Assembly: GCF_042652345.1 (NCBI RefSeq)
Contig: NZ_JBHSJJ010000007.1
Location: 1 to 64,000, forward strand
Length of the DNA: 64,000 nucleotides
Direction: 5' to 3'
Source: Negadavirga shengliensis
GTDB taxonomy: Bacteria > Bacteroidota > Bacteroidia > Cytophagales > Cyclobacteriaceae
The notes under the pieces were generated by a model. It saw nothing but the letters and a program-made list of their open reading frames with translations. It searched no databases and had not been told where the DNA came from. Made by a program: the position numbers and the translations under genes. Shown here piece by piece: positions 24,935-34,116 of this stretch; within the stretch, counting starts at the first letter, position 1, and every line of letters begins with the position of its first letter.

Positions 24935-25763
24935 ATATATAGTTCAAAATAACATCCTTGTCTCCTTCTTCAAGTTTGACCAGGTTAGCGATCAGCCACC
25001 CGGTGTTGAAGCCGGGTCTGTTAAACTGGGCAAGCTCAAAATACCACTTGTCAATCTGGAAAAAATGAAACTTTACTTCTTTAACCGTCTCGAATTTCAT
25101 CCTTCCATTTTTTATTTCGTAAATAAAAAGACTCAGATAATCCGGTTTAAATTCCTTCGGCGTATACGATTCAGGCCTGGGGTTATCCTGTATAGCCTTC
25201 CGTAAATTCATGAACCCAAGTTCATGGCTCAAAGGGTGGAGGAATTTTTTTTGATCTCCTTTGGGTTTATCAAATGCCTCTTTGAAAGGTTCGAAGAGCA
25301 CATTTTCTATCACCCACTCATAGCCTAAACCCTCAGGCTGTAATTTTAAAAACAGTACCACGTCATGTTTCTTCCCGTTATGGGTAAAAACAGTATTTGC
25401 TTCTGCAAACCATTCTCCCCCATGAAAACTCAGGAACTGGGGATAGGTGTCAGACACCACGGTACTGATGAATTCCCTTTTCAGGTCATTGGAAATGTCA
25501 GAGGTCTCGTTGTCAAAAAGAATATTGATAAAGGATTTCCTGAGTTCCTTGTTTCTATACTGCTCGTCTTCGGGATAATACCTTCTGTCACCTTCTTTGC
25601 TTTCCTCCGCGTTGAAGCGGCGGAAAAACTGGTTGACCTGTTTGGTTGAGGCAGCAAACCTGCCATCGTCAATCAACTGCCCGGAGCCGCTGTCTAGCAT
25701 TTGCCCCGGTGCAGTCTGTATTGATATCAATAATGTTATTAAGCTAATGAATATTATTCTCAT
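24921..25763 (-). CDS. Exported protein of unknown function in the LRR operon
   Basis: A 280-residue protein with a signal peptide (IIFISLITLLISIQTAPGQ). The mature part starts with an acidic/Ser-rich stretch, then VNQFFRRFNAEES, RYYPEDEQYRNKELRKSF, FLSFHGGEWFAEANTVF and LKLQPEGLGYEWVIENVLFEPF, and later HPLSHELGFMNLRKA. It looks like a mixed alpha/beta domain, perhaps NTF2-like in its middle. I recall similar unnamed proteins from other Bacteroidota but cannot name a family. It overlaps both neighbours (4 bases upstream, 14 downstream), so the operon is translationally coupled. Confidence 0.75.
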   Translation of the reverse strand: MRIIFISLITLLISIQTAPGQMLDSGSGQLIDDGRFAASTKQVNQFFRRFNAEESKEGDRRYYPEDEQYRNKELRKSFINILFDNETSDISNDLKREFISTVVSDTYPQFLSFHGGEWFAEANTVFTHNGKKHDVVLFLKLQPEGLGYEWVIENVLFEPFKEAFDKPKGDQKKFLHPLSHELGFMNLRKAIQDNPRPESYTPKEFKPDYLSLFIYEIKNGRMKFETVKEVKFHFFQIDKWYFELAQFNRPGFNTGWLIANLVKLEEGDKDVILNYIYDQN

Positions 25764-26338
25764 GCTGAAGTTTCAGTCACTCTCACATCACCTAACAACA
25801 CATCCCAGAACTCAATGGTTCGTCCGGATATCTGCGTTTGTTTTTTCTCAACATATATGGTGATGTCTTTTTTGGTAGTATCTCTATAGTTTAAGCCTGC
25901 CTCTTGCGAAGTGCCTTCAAAACGCTGATAGATGGTGATCACTCCTACATATCTGCCGTCCGGCTGTCTTTCCAGATCACTGATATAATGGATGTCATAC
26001 CAACTTATGTTCACCCTGTCGTAGTTAAGGGCCATCAGCCTTTCGAAGTATCTCCTGATTTTGTAATAGGCGATTTCATTGGTGTTCAGTGAAGAAACAC
26101 CCATTTCTGCGTCAGGAGCAAACAATTCCTCTGCCCTGTCCATTACCCTCGTTGCTTCAGAAAACTGGGTTTCTTTACTACCAATGATACTGATGTATTT
26201 ACTCAAGTCCTTTACTTTCTCTAAGGCCAAAGAATCAATAGCCTGTTTCCTTTGAGGACTGATGTTGTCGTCCTGCGCAAAGACCACCATTGTGGTAGCC
26301 AGAAATAATATCAATAAGGATGGAATATATTTTTTCAT
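25760..26338 (-). CDS. Exported NTF2-like protein of the LRR operon, unknown function
   Basis: A 192-residue protein with a signal peptide (LLILFLATTMVVFAQ). The mature part carries a helix with ATRVMDRAEELF, then IRRYFERLMAL, VNISWYDIHYISDLERQPDGRYVGVITIYQRFEG and a final strand EFWDVLLGDVRVTET. This order of an N-terminal helix followed by a curved sheet suggests a small alpha+beta fold of the NTF2 sort; that is a pattern judgement. Its stop overlaps the next start (ATGA), and the lipoprotein gene precedes it by 29 bases. Confidence 0.72.
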   Translation of the reverse strand: MKKYIPSLLILFLATTMVVFAQDDNISPQRKQAIDSLALEKVKDLSKYISIIGSKETQFSEATRVMDRAEELFAPDAEMGVSSLNTNEIAYYKIRRYFERLMALNYDRVNISWYDIHYISDLERQPDGRYVGVITIYQRFEGTSQEAGLNYRDTTKKDITIYVEKKQTQISGRTIEFWDVLLGDVRVTETSA

Positions 26339-26367
26339 AACTAACTTAATTCTTTTGTTATTTACAA

Positions 26368-26838
26368 CTATCTTCTACGTAATTCTAATTCAGCTACTCT
26401 ACCGGATCCATCCATTCTTATGTCACTGATGAAATTCAGGTTCTTCTGCGTATCTTTCAGGTAATGAAGGTATTTTTCAATGGTGGTAGGCTCGTCGTAA
26501 TCCTTGACACCAGCCTCTTCATGGATAACTATCAGTACCGGGGTATTCTGGTTAGAAAACATCCCCAAAGCTTCTCTGATGGTATTATTTGCACTCTGTA
26601 AGTTCGTAGCGTTCGCAACAGCATTGAAATAATCCTCGAGCTTACCTACCGCTACCTCTTCGGCTGAAGGCTTGGCAGGTTCAGGTTTAGGCGCAGGCGC
26701 AGGTTCTTCCACCGGCACCGGTTCCGGTGCTGCTTCCACTACTTTTTTCTTACTTTTACAAGCACCCAATGCTAATAGTCCAAATAGCATGACGGTCAAA
26801 AGCCGGGTTAGGGGTAATTTAAAACTACTTTTTTTCAT
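26368..26838 (-). CDS. Lipoprotein, first gene of the LRR operon, unknown function
   Basis: A 156-residue lipoprotein with the lipobox LALGAC (Cys27) after a hydrophobic segment. A Lys-rich start (KSKKKVVE) is followed by a Pro/Ala/Glu-rich linker (residues 35-58) that could span away from the membrane. The C-terminal domain (about 62-156) has EDYFNAVANATNLQSANNTI, TPVLIVIHEEAGVKDYD and EKYLHYLKDTQKN. No known family was recognised. It is the first of four coupled genes, so it may anchor the other three to a membrane; this is inference. Confidence 0.75.
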   Translation of the reverse strand: MKKSSFKLPLTRLLTVMLFGLLALGACKSKKKVVEAAPEPVPVEEPAPAPKPEPAKPSAEEVAVGKLEDYFNAVANATNLQSANNTIREALGMFSNQNTPVLIVIHEEAGVKDYDEPTTIEKYLHYLKDTQKNLNFISDIRMDGSGRVAELELRRR

Positions 26839-27122
26839 GTTTACTTAAAATAATTGTGTTGTTGATATTATTCGTGTTCCAGGTTCTTGCACTCTCAAAA
26901 AGCATTCCACTTCATGGGAGTAAGGGTTTTCTTAAGATGTAAGTGCCTTTTTAGTCGGTTTTGAGGTGATATATAATAAATTTGGAAATGTTGTTATTTG
27001 ATAAACAATTATTTTATCAAATACTTGGTTTTTACTTCTTTTTCCTCTCTACTACCATGCTGCGAATATATAATAATATCCCGATAATATTAAAAGATTA
27101 TTTTAATGGTGATTTTATTATT
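26839..27122. other. Intergenic region between the LRR operon and the thioredoxin gene
   Basis: About 284 bases, A/T-rich from 26970 on. It must hold the minus-strand promoter of the LRR operon and the 3' end of the TlpA-like transcript, but I found no clear TANNTTTG box or terminator. The apparent plus-strand ORF starting at 26982 is mainly A/T-rich spacer and runs into the TlpA gene. Confidence 0.5.
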
Positions 27123-28238
27123 TTAATCAAACAATTCTGCGAGTTTGTTCTCGAGGGTCTTTCCGCGGAGATCCTTGGCCAAAATGTTGCCGTCAGGGTC
27201 AATCATATAGGTGGCCGGAATAGCATTGATCTGATAAGTCGCCGCCGCATCGGAATTAAAATACTTTAAATCGGAGACCTGCGTCCATTCCAAGCCGTCT
27301 TCCTCGATCGCCTTTAACCACATTTCTTTCGTCCTATCCAATGACACCCCAAAAACTTCAAATCCCTTATCTTTATATTTGTTGTAGAGTCGAACCACAT
27401 TTGGGTTCTCCTCCCGACATGGTTTGCACCACCCCGCCCAGAAATCAATGAGGACGTATTTGCCTCTTAAACCCGATAAACTGACCAGCTCGCCCTCGGG
27501 ATTGGGCAGTGAAATTTCCGGTGCCGGCTGCCCTATCGAAAGCGCTCTCATCTCCTCGAGTTCCTGCTTCCAGGAGTGGATAAGCCTCATATCCGGATAT
27601 CTTTCACCCAACACCACGATCACACTATCGAGATAATTGAAATCTGTCCTCGGGTTCAACATTCCTAATCCCGCCAATGCCGCAAAACTGCCTTCCATCT
27701 CCGAAATAGCCGTTTTTATCCGGTTTGCATGGTTTATCTCAAGCTGCATGGCCTTTTCCTGAATGGCCCTGATCGTCTCCTGATCCCTGTCGGCCATGGC
27801 TTCATAAAACCCGGTATTCAGTTCATTTCCCTCTTCTTGATAACGTAGTGTCAACTCGTCTATTTTAAGCAACAGCTGACTATCCCGGGAACCCTCCGTT
27901 TCCAGATTATCATTTGAAAAATCATAGGTAATATCAACATCCTCATCATACAATGCCAAGCGGACATTTTTTTCTCCCATAAGGTCCAGTTCGTAAAAAT
28001 TTGGGCCTTCCAATTCCAGTTTATAATCGAACTTCCCGTTCTTTCCCACATGGATGGTATCTACTACGTCCAGCCTGTCATTGTTATACCGGGATAAAAC
28101 GAGAAAGCCATCCGGCTTGTTTTCCAGTTTTCCTGATACAACCACTTGCCCGTCGAACTGACTTCCCTTTTCCACACATGACCATAAAGACAAAACCAAC
28201 GTGCTGAGATAGAATGAAGTGAGAATGGTATTTTTCAT
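27123..28238 (-). CDS. TlpA-like thiol-disulfide lipoprotein with DUF4369 domain
   Basis: A 371-residue exported protein with the lipobox SLWSCVE. Residues 30-115 (VVSGKLENKPDGFLVLSRYN, DTIHVGKNGKFDYKLEL) match the DUF4369 beta domain common in Bacteroidota. A helical linker precedes the C-terminal AhpC/TSA-Redoxin domain with the active site WAGWCKPCREENP (CxxC) and the cis-Pro in INAIPATYMIDPDG. It probably reduces periplasmic protein or haem-ligand disulfides. It starts two bases after gatB and is likely cotranscribed with it. Confidence 0.9.
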   Translation of the reverse strand: MKNTILTSFYLSTLVLSLWSCVEKGSQFDGQVVVSGKLENKPDGFLVLSRYNNDRLDVVDTIHVGKNGKFDYKLELEGPNFYELDLMGEKNVRLALYDEDVDITYDFSNDNLETEGSRDSQLLLKIDELTLRYQEEGNELNTGFYEAMADRDQETIRAIQEKAMQLEINHANRIKTAISEMEGSFAALAGLGMLNPRTDFNYLDSVIVVLGERYPDMRLIHSWKQELEEMRALSIGQPAPEISLPNPEGELVSLSGLRGKYVLIDFWAGWCKPCREENPNVVRLYNKYKDKGFEVFGVSLDRTKEMWLKAIEEDGLEWTQVSDLKYFNSDAAATYQINAIPATYMIDPDGNILAKDLRGKTLENKLAELFD

Positions 28239-28240
28239 GT

Positions 28241-29728
28241 TTAATTATCCAATAGTTCAATTAATATTTTACTTGCCACTTTAGGGTCTGCCTTACCTTT
28301 AGACCGTTTCATAACCTGGCCCATAAACATGCCCATCAGTCCTTTTTTACCTGATTTGTATTCCTTCACCTTTGCTTCATTTTCCGCAAGTACACTTTCC
28401 ACGATTGGCTTAATGGAATCCTCGTCGCTTTCCTGTATGAGGTTCATTTCCTGCGCAATTTCTAAAGGAGTTTTTCCCTGCCCCTTTAGCATCTCCGGAT
28501 AGATTTTTTGGGAAGCTGCCGTAAAACTGACTTTTCCATCATCTATCAAATGGATCAGACTCGCGAGCTGATTTGGCTTAACCGGAAAATCATGGATGGA
28601 TAGGGTTAACTCGTTGAGGTAAGATTTGACTGGCCCCATCATCCAGTTCGAGGCCGCCTTGTAGTTAGATGTCAAGTGGCAAAGCTGCTCGAACCACAAG
28701 GCAATTTCCTTGCTGTCGGTCAATACACCTGCATCGTACTCAGGCAATCCGTAATCATTTACAAATCTGTCAAAAAGCTCTCTTGGCAGCGGCGGCATGT
28801 CCTTTTGGATGCTATCGAGCCACTCTTCTGAAACCACTACGGGGCTGAGGTCAGGCTCAGGAAAATACCGGTAGTCATTCAGATCTTCTTTGGTTCGCAT
28901 GCTGCCCGTAAAACCGGTTGTGGCATCAAAAGTCCTTGTTTCGGATAGGATCTCCTCCCCTCTTTCCAGTAGCAATACCTGTCTTTCAAACTCATGTTCG
29001 ATGGCCCGCACCACATTTCTAAAAGAGTTCATGTTTTTCACCTCAACTTTTTTCCCCAAAACCTTTTCTCCCTTTCTCCTCGTGGAAATATTAGCATCGC
29101 ATCTTAGAGAACCCTCTTCCATGTTACCATCGCATATCTCCAGGTATTTTACCAGTTTTTTTATTTCCGTAAGGAGATTATAGGCCTCCTCCGATGAACG
29201 CATATCCGGCTCGGTAACAATTTCAATCAAAGGAACACCTGCCCTGTTAAAATCCACCAAAGTATCAATTTCTCCTGCCAGGTGAATGGACTTGCCGGCA
29301 TCTTCTTCCATATGAATGCGGGTAAGGGCCACATCCTTTTTATCTCCATTGGCAAGGCTGATGGGAACAAAGCCGCCCACACATATCGGATTTTTGTCTT
29401 GGGTGACCTGATAGCCTTTTGGCAAATCAGGATAAAAATAATTTTTTCTGGCAAAAATGTTTCTCCTTGTAATCTCTGAATTACAGGCCAATCCCATTTT
29501 GATGGCAAATTCCACCGCCCTTTTATTAACCTTAGGCAAAGTCCCCGGATGGCCAAGGGTTATCACAGAAATGTTGGTGTTCGGCATGTTGCCAAATTCT
29601 GTAGAATCAGAAGTATACATTTTGCTTTTTGTAAGCAATTGCGCGTGAACTTCCAACCCTATTACCAGTTCGTATTTACTTTTAACCTCTTCAGACACAG
29701 AGGAAATAGGCTTTTCTTCAATCATCAT
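28241..29728 (-). CDS. gatB: Asp/Glu-tRNA(Asn/Gln) amidotransferase subunit B
   Basis: A 495-residue GatB, full length. It activates and amidates mischarged Glu-tRNA(Gln) and Asp-tRNA(Asn) together with GatA and GatC, which are not in this window. Signatures are YELVIGLEVHAQL, GHPGTLPKVNKRAVEFAIKMGLA, FARKNYFYPDLPKGYQ, RIHMEEDAGKS, DFNRAGVPLIEIVTEPD and the C-terminal YqeY-like tail GLMGMFMGQVMKRSKGKADP. A second ATG two codons in is equally possible. It is downstream of alaS on the same strand, 70 bases apart. Confidence 0.96.
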   Translation of the reverse strand: MMIEEKPISSVSEEVKSKYELVIGLEVHAQLLTKSKMYTSDSTEFGNMPNTNISVITLGHPGTLPKVNKRAVEFAIKMGLACNSEITRRNIFARKNYFYPDLPKGYQVTQDKNPICVGGFVPISLANGDKKDVALTRIHMEEDAGKSIHLAGEIDTLVDFNRAGVPLIEIVTEPDMRSSEEAYNLLTEIKKLVKYLEICDGNMEEGSLRCDANISTRRKGEKVLGKKVEVKNMNSFRNVVRAIEHEFERQVLLLERGEEILSETRTFDATTGFTGSMRTKEDLNDYRYFPEPDLSPVVVSEEWLDSIQKDMPPLPRELFDRFVNDYGLPEYDAGVLTDSKEIALWFEQLCHLTSNYKAASNWMMGPVKSYLNELTLSIHDFPVKPNQLASLIHLIDDGKVSFTAASQKIYPEMLKGQGKTPLEIAQEMNLIQESDEDSIKPIVESVLAENEAKVKEYKSGKKGLMGMFMGQVMKRSKGKADPKVASKILIELLDN

Positions 29729-29798
29729 TTATATATTACTGTTCCCACACCAAAAATGGCAGAGTTTTCATCTAAAACCAAATGAATAAACGGCTAAA

Positions 29799-32435
29799 TT
29801 AAGCAGATGCAGCTCTGAGTGTGCTTTCCGCAACTTCCAACACCTTCCGGAGGCCGGAAATGTCCTTTCCGCCCGCAGTGGCAAAGAAAGGTTGTCCCCC
29901 TCCTCCCCCTTTGATTTCTTTGGCCAACTGCCTGACCAACCGGCCTGCATCAAGTCCTTTCTCCTTCACCAAAACTTCATTGACCACCACCGCTATCTGG
30001 GGTTTGCCATTGATATCAGCGGCCAGGACAGCTACCAATCTTTCCATTTCATTTTTCAGTTCGAACGCCAGTTTTTTCAACGCATCATTGTTGGGCAATT
30101 TCACCAATCCATGGATGAAACGGTAATCGTCAATAGAAGTTGCTTGCTCCTTCAGTTTTTCTTTCACTTGTTCTGTTTCTTTCAGATGCAGCGAGTCAAT
30201 CTCCTTTTTAAGTTCATTTTTTTCTGATATCAGGTCCGCTACCGCCTTTTTCAGATCCCTGGGGTTTTTAAGCATTTCCTGAATTTCCTTCAACAGATCG
30301 AGATGCGCGTTTACATAATCTTCGGCCTTGGCGGATGTGATGGCTTCCACCCTTCTCACCCCGGCAGAAATCGAGCTCTCCGATATGATTTTAAAAAATC
30401 CGATTTCGCCCGTTGCCTTTACATGAGTGCCTCCGCAAAGCTCCACCGAAAATTCAGGATCAAAAGTAACTACCCTCACAAGATCCCCATATTTTTCCCC
30501 GAAAAGCGCCGTTGCCCCCATTTCTTTGGCTTCGCCTATGGGTACATTCCTTTTTTCGCTCAAAGTCACATTTTCACGGATTTTTTGGTTGACGATCTTT
30601 TCCACTTCATTTATCTCTTCCTCGGAAAGCTTGGTGTAATGGGAGAAATCAAACCTCAACAAATGTTCATTGACCATGGAACCTTTTTGTTGGACATGAT
30701 CCCCCAACACCTGTTTCAGGGCGGCTTGAAGCAGGTGTGTGGCCGTGTGATTACTCATTGTCAGCATCCTTTTTTGACTGTCTACCTGACATTCAAATTC
30801 CGCCTCCGGATCATCCGGTAGCCTATCCACAAAATGCACGGTCAAATCGTTCTCCTTTTTGGTGTCGAGCACCTTGATGGACTCGCTGTCATTAAATAGG
30901 ATACCACGGTCTCCTACCTGCCCCCCACTTTCTGCATAGAAGGGGGTTTTATCCAGGACCAGTTGGAATTTATTGCCTGTTTTGTCTTTGATTTGCCTAT
31001 ACTTGAGGATTCTGGTTTGGGAAGTCAGGGAATCATATCCCACAAATTCCACCTCATCTTTATCATAAACGGTGACCCAATCTCCGGTTTCCAGCTTGGC
31101 TGCTGACCTTGAGCGTGTTTTTTGCTGTTTCATGGCCTCCTCAAAGCCCTCTTCGTCCACTGAAAGCCCATTTTCTCTGGCTATCAATGAAGTCAAATCC
31201 AGCGGAAAGCCATAAGTATCGTACAATTCAAAAGCAATCTGCCCGGGGATGGTTCCTTGCTGGCGCATTTGCAAATCCTTCCGGATCTGTTCCAGGTTTT
31301 TCAACCCTTTTTCCAATGTCCTTAAGAAAGAACTTTCCTCCTCTAGAATCACCTTGGCAATAAATTCCTCCTGGGTAGCTATCTCCGGATAAACCTCCCC
31401 AAAATGAACGGCCAGTTCAGACACCAATTTATAAAGGAACGGTTCCTTGAATCCCAAAAAAGTGTATCCATACCTGACGGCCCTTCGCAAAATCCTTCTG
31501 ATGACATATCCGGCTTTGTTATTGGAAGGCAATTGCCCATCTGCGATGGTAAATGATATGGCCCGAATATGGTCCACAATCACCCTAAAGGCAATATCCG
31601 TTTTTTCTGATTCCCCGTATTTTAACCCCGATAAGCCCTCTACTTTTCTCAAAAAAGGGTCGAACAAATCCGTGTCATAATTGGATGATTTGTTTTGGAT
31701 AACCCGGACCAGACGTTCCAAGCCCATCCCCGTATCCACGTGTTTGGCCGGCAGATCAAGAAGTATTCCCTCACTGTTCCGGTTAAACTGCATGAATACC
31801 AAATTCCATATTTCAATCACTTGGGGATGGTCTTCATTGACAAGGAGCTTTCCCGGAGTTTGTAAGATCTCCGATTCTGATCGAAGGTCCATATGGATTT
31901 CAGAGCAGGGACCGCAGGGACCGGTATCCCCCATCTCCCAAAAATTGTCTTTCTTTGAACCAAAAAGTATCCGGTCTTCGTCTATCCATGATGTCCATAG
32001 GTCATAAGCTTCCTGGTCCCTATCCAACCCGTCTTTTTCGTCACCCCCAAATACCGTCACATACAACCTGTCCGCTGGCAGTCCATATACTTTGGTAAGC
32101 AACTCCCAGGCCCATTCAATGGCTTCTTTTTTAAAATAATCCCCAAAGGACCAGTTGCCCAACATCTCAAACATGGTATGGTGGTAAGTATCCACACCAA
32201 CTTCCTCTAGATCATTGTGCTTACCTGAAACTCTTAGACACTTCTGGCTGTTGGCTACTCTATTGTTTTTGGGGGTTTCATTTCCTAAAAAATAATCCTT
32301 AAATTGGTTCATCCCCGCATTGGTAAACATGAGGGTAGGGTCATTTTTGACCACAATCGGGGCCGACGGAACAAATTGATGCTGCTTGGATTGAAAAAAT
32401 TCAACAAAAGTGCTTCTTATTTGTTTAGTGTCCAT
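29799..32435 (-). CDS. alaS: Alanyl-tRNA synthetase
   Basis: An 878-residue AlaS of normal length. The class II catalytic core opens with the RSTFVEFFQSKQHQFVPSAP segment and includes NAGMNQFKDYFLG and motif RVANSQKCLRVSGKHNDLE. The editing domain carries the metal ligands SNHTATHLLQ (HxxxH) and ELCGGTHVKATG (CxxxH). The C-Ala domain ends with KGGGGGQPFFATAGG. The Gly-rich stretch is typical. It is divergent from an M23 peptidase gene. Confidence 0.97.
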   Translation of the reverse strand: MDTKQIRSTFVEFFQSKQHQFVPSAPIVVKNDPTLMFTNAGMNQFKDYFLGNETPKNNRVANSQKCLRVSGKHNDLEEVGVDTYHHTMFEMLGNWSFGDYFKKEAIEWAWELLTKVYGLPADRLYVTVFGGDEKDGLDRDQEAYDLWTSWIDEDRILFGSKKDNFWEMGDTGPCGPCSEIHMDLRSESEILQTPGKLLVNEDHPQVIEIWNLVFMQFNRNSEGILLDLPAKHVDTGMGLERLVRVIQNKSSNYDTDLFDPFLRKVEGLSGLKYGESEKTDIAFRVIVDHIRAISFTIADGQLPSNNKAGYVIRRILRRAVRYGYTFLGFKEPFLYKLVSELAVHFGEVYPEIATQEEFIAKVILEEESSFLRTLEKGLKNLEQIRKDLQMRQQGTIPGQIAFELYDTYGFPLDLTSLIARENGLSVDEEGFEEAMKQQKTRSRSAAKLETGDWVTVYDKDEVEFVGYDSLTSQTRILKYRQIKDKTGNKFQLVLDKTPFYAESGGQVGDRGILFNDSESIKVLDTKKENDLTVHFVDRLPDDPEAEFECQVDSQKRMLTMSNHTATHLLQAALKQVLGDHVQQKGSMVNEHLLRFDFSHYTKLSEEEINEVEKIVNQKIRENVTLSEKRNVPIGEAKEMGATALFGEKYGDLVRVVTFDPEFSVELCGGTHVKATGEIGFFKIISESSISAGVRRVEAITSAKAEDYVNAHLDLLKEIQEMLKNPRDLKKAVADLISEKNELKKEIDSLHLKETEQVKEKLKEQATSIDDYRFIHGLVKLPNNDALKKLAFELKNEMERLVAVLAADINGKPQIAVVVNEVLVKEKGLDAGRLVRQLAKEIKGGGGGQPFFATAGGKDISGLRKVLEVAESTLRAASA

Positions 32436-32485
32436 GAATTATGTACTTTGATTGATTATATTTCGAATAATTGAAGTATTGTTTT

Positions 32486-32493
32486 TATATTTG
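32486..32493 (+). promoter_or_regulatory. Promoter -7 box for the M23 peptidase gene
   Basis: TATATTTG matches TANNTTTG 89 bases before the ATG at 32582 in the alaS-peptidase divergent spacer. No good -33 partner is present at the usual distance. Confidence 0.4.
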
Positions 32494-32581
32494 TATCCAA
32501 ATACCCATCTCCATCAAGTTGCTGATCACCTGGGTTTTTTTCGGATTACAAAATTAGAAGTTTTACCGTACCATTTATTAA

Positions 32582-33559
32582 ATGAGTAGAATAAAATATT
32601 ATTACGATCCCAAAACCTGCAAGTACGAAAGATATGTAAAGAGCAAATGGGACATTACGTTGAACGTTTTGGGCTTTTTTTCACTTTCCAGCATTATAGC
32701 TGTGGGCATTCTGCTTATTTTCAACTATTATTTTGACAGCCCAAAAGAACTGATACTCAAAAAAGAAAACAAAGAGCTGAAGTTTTATTATGAAATGCTT
32801 GAGCAGGAAGTGGGCAAGCTAAATACCATGATAGCTGACCTTCAGGAAAGGGACGATAATCTCTACCGTGTCATTTTCGAATCGGAACCCATTCCCTCAT
32901 CTATCAGAAAGGCGGGCTACGGTGGCTCAGATAGGTTCCGGGAGATCAAAGAAAAAGGTCTGAATCAGGAAAAGATGATCATCTCAGTAGCTGAGAAGGT
33001 AGAAACGCTGAAAAGGCAACTTTACATTCAATGGGAATCCTACAATGAGCTGTCAGAAACAGCCCTTAACAAAGAGGAGTATTGGGCTTCCATTCCAGCC
33101 ATCCAGCCCATTCACAATGAAGAACTCAATAGATTGGCTTCCGGTTATGGCATGAGGCTCCATCCCATCCTCAAAGTAAGAAAAATGCACAGCGGCGTGG
33201 ATTTCTCCGCTCCCAAAGGCACTCCCATATACGCTACGGGCGATGGCGTGATAAAACAAGTGAGAACAGAGTTTGGGGGATATGGCAAGTTTATTGTCAT
33301 AGACCATGGATTCGGTTTCACTTCACTATATGCCCACATGAATGATTTCAATGTCAGAGTGGGCCAAAAAGTAAAGAGAGGGGATAAAATAGGCACCGTT
33401 GGCAACACCGGATCTTCTACCGCTCCCCATGTACATTATGAAGTGATGAAGGAAGGAAAATATGTTAATCCCGTAAACTATTTCTTCAAAGATCTGGAAC
33501 CTTCAGAATTTGATAAGATATTGGAACTGGCTTCCAGGGAAAACCAATCGTTGTCCTAA
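32582..33559 (+). CDS. Membrane-anchored M23 metallopeptidase
   Basis: A 325-residue inner-membrane protein. One transmembrane helix (about residues 25-47, LNVLGFFSLSSIIAVGILLI) is followed by a coiled coil (55-160) and a C-terminal LytM/M23 domain. Zinc ligands are intact: HSGVDFSAPKGTP (HxxxD) and APHVHYEV (HxH), with YGKFIVIDHGFGFTSLYAHM between. It should cleave peptidoglycan cross-links or act in cell division like NlpD/EnvC-type proteins. It is divergent from alaS and is followed by a terminator. Confidence 0.92.
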   Translation: MSRIKYYYDPKTCKYERYVKSKWDITLNVLGFFSLSSIIAVGILLIFNYYFDSPKELILKKENKELKFYYEMLEQEVGKLNTMIADLQERDDNLYRVIFESEPIPSSIRKAGYGGSDRFREIKEKGLNQEKMIISVAEKVETLKRQLYIQWESYNELSETALNKEEYWASIPAIQPIHNEELNRLASGYGMRLHPILKVRKMHSGVDFSAPKGTPIYATGDGVIKQVRTEFGGYGKFIVIDHGFGFTSLYAHMNDFNVRVGQKVKRGDKIGTVGNTGSSTAPHVHYEVMKEGKYVNPVNYFFKDLEPSEFDKILELASRENQSLS

Positions 33560-33589
33560 TAGAGATCAACATATAATATACTGCCCTAT

Positions 33590-33634
33590 TCAGTTGCGTT
33601 CTTAGCGCTTTCAATAGGGCAGTTTCATTTTCTT
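33590..33634 (+). terminator. Terminator after the membrane M23 peptidase gene
   Basis: ACTGCCCTATT and AATAGGGCAGT form an 11-base stem around a 21-base loop, followed by TTCATTTTCTT on the plus strand. Confidence 0.75.
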
Positions 33635-33711
33635 GATGTTTATTTCTTGTGAAATTTTTCTAAAAAGGAAACGTTAAGTCATCAATCGATAGCCCATATC
33701 GAAAATTACTG

Positions 33712-33743
33712 TTGCCTTATAGCTAATAATTGTCGTATTTTTG
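33712..33743 (+). promoter_or_regulatory. Promoter of the merR-dprA pair
   Basis: TTG (33712-33714), a 21-base spacer and TATTTTTG (33736-33743) match the Bacteroidota -33/-7 consensus TTG-N19-21-TANNTTTG. The first codon of the MerR-like gene lies 20 bases further on. Confidence 0.65.
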
Positions 33744-33762
33744 ATAGAAAAACGAATGTATT

Positions 33763-34116
33763 TTGCCTTATAAAGAAAAGGAAATAGAGAAAAAGTATTA
33801 CTCCATTGGAGAAGTAGCGGATATTTTTAAAGTAGCTACGTCATTGATCAGGTATTGGGAAGGGGAATTCGATATCATCAAACCCAAAAAGGACAAAAAG
33901 GGAAACCGCAGGTTTACCAAAGATGACATCGAAAAAATCCGGCTCATTTATCACTTGGTCAAAGAGAAAGGCTATACCCTTACCGGAGCACAGGAAATCA
34001 TCAAAAAGGACCTTCATCAAATCCAGGACAAAGCGTCAATGATTGCCCGTCTCCATAAAATCAAAGGATTTTTAATTGAAATCAGAGACAATCTAAATGC
34101 CGACAACAACCCATAA
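33763..34116 (+). CDS. Short MerR-family regulator
   Basis: A 117-residue MerR-type DNA-binding protein. The winged helix-turn-helix occupies residues 11-80 (YYSIGEVADIFKVATSLIRYWEGEF split by the turn; then KKDKKGNRRFTKDDIEKIRL). A short C-terminal helix replaces an effector domain, so any signal is unknown. The first codon is TTG: the only nearby ATG (33756) is out of frame and no internal Met precedes the HTH. Relatives in this family normally begin with the same MPYKEKEIEK residues. It overlaps dprA by 20 bases, so the two are coupled. Confidence 0.88.
   Translation: MPYKEKEIEKKYYSIGEVADIFKVATSLIRYWEGEFDIIKPKKDKKGNRRFTKDDIEKIRLIYHLVKEKGYTLTGAQEIIKKDLHQIQDKASMIARLHKIKGFLIEIRDNLNADNNP

Noticed and set aside
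26982..27269. 95-codon plus-strand ORF between the LRR operon and the TlpA-like gene
   Set aside because: The first half is A/T-rich spacer and the second half is antisense to the thioredoxin domain; no independent support.
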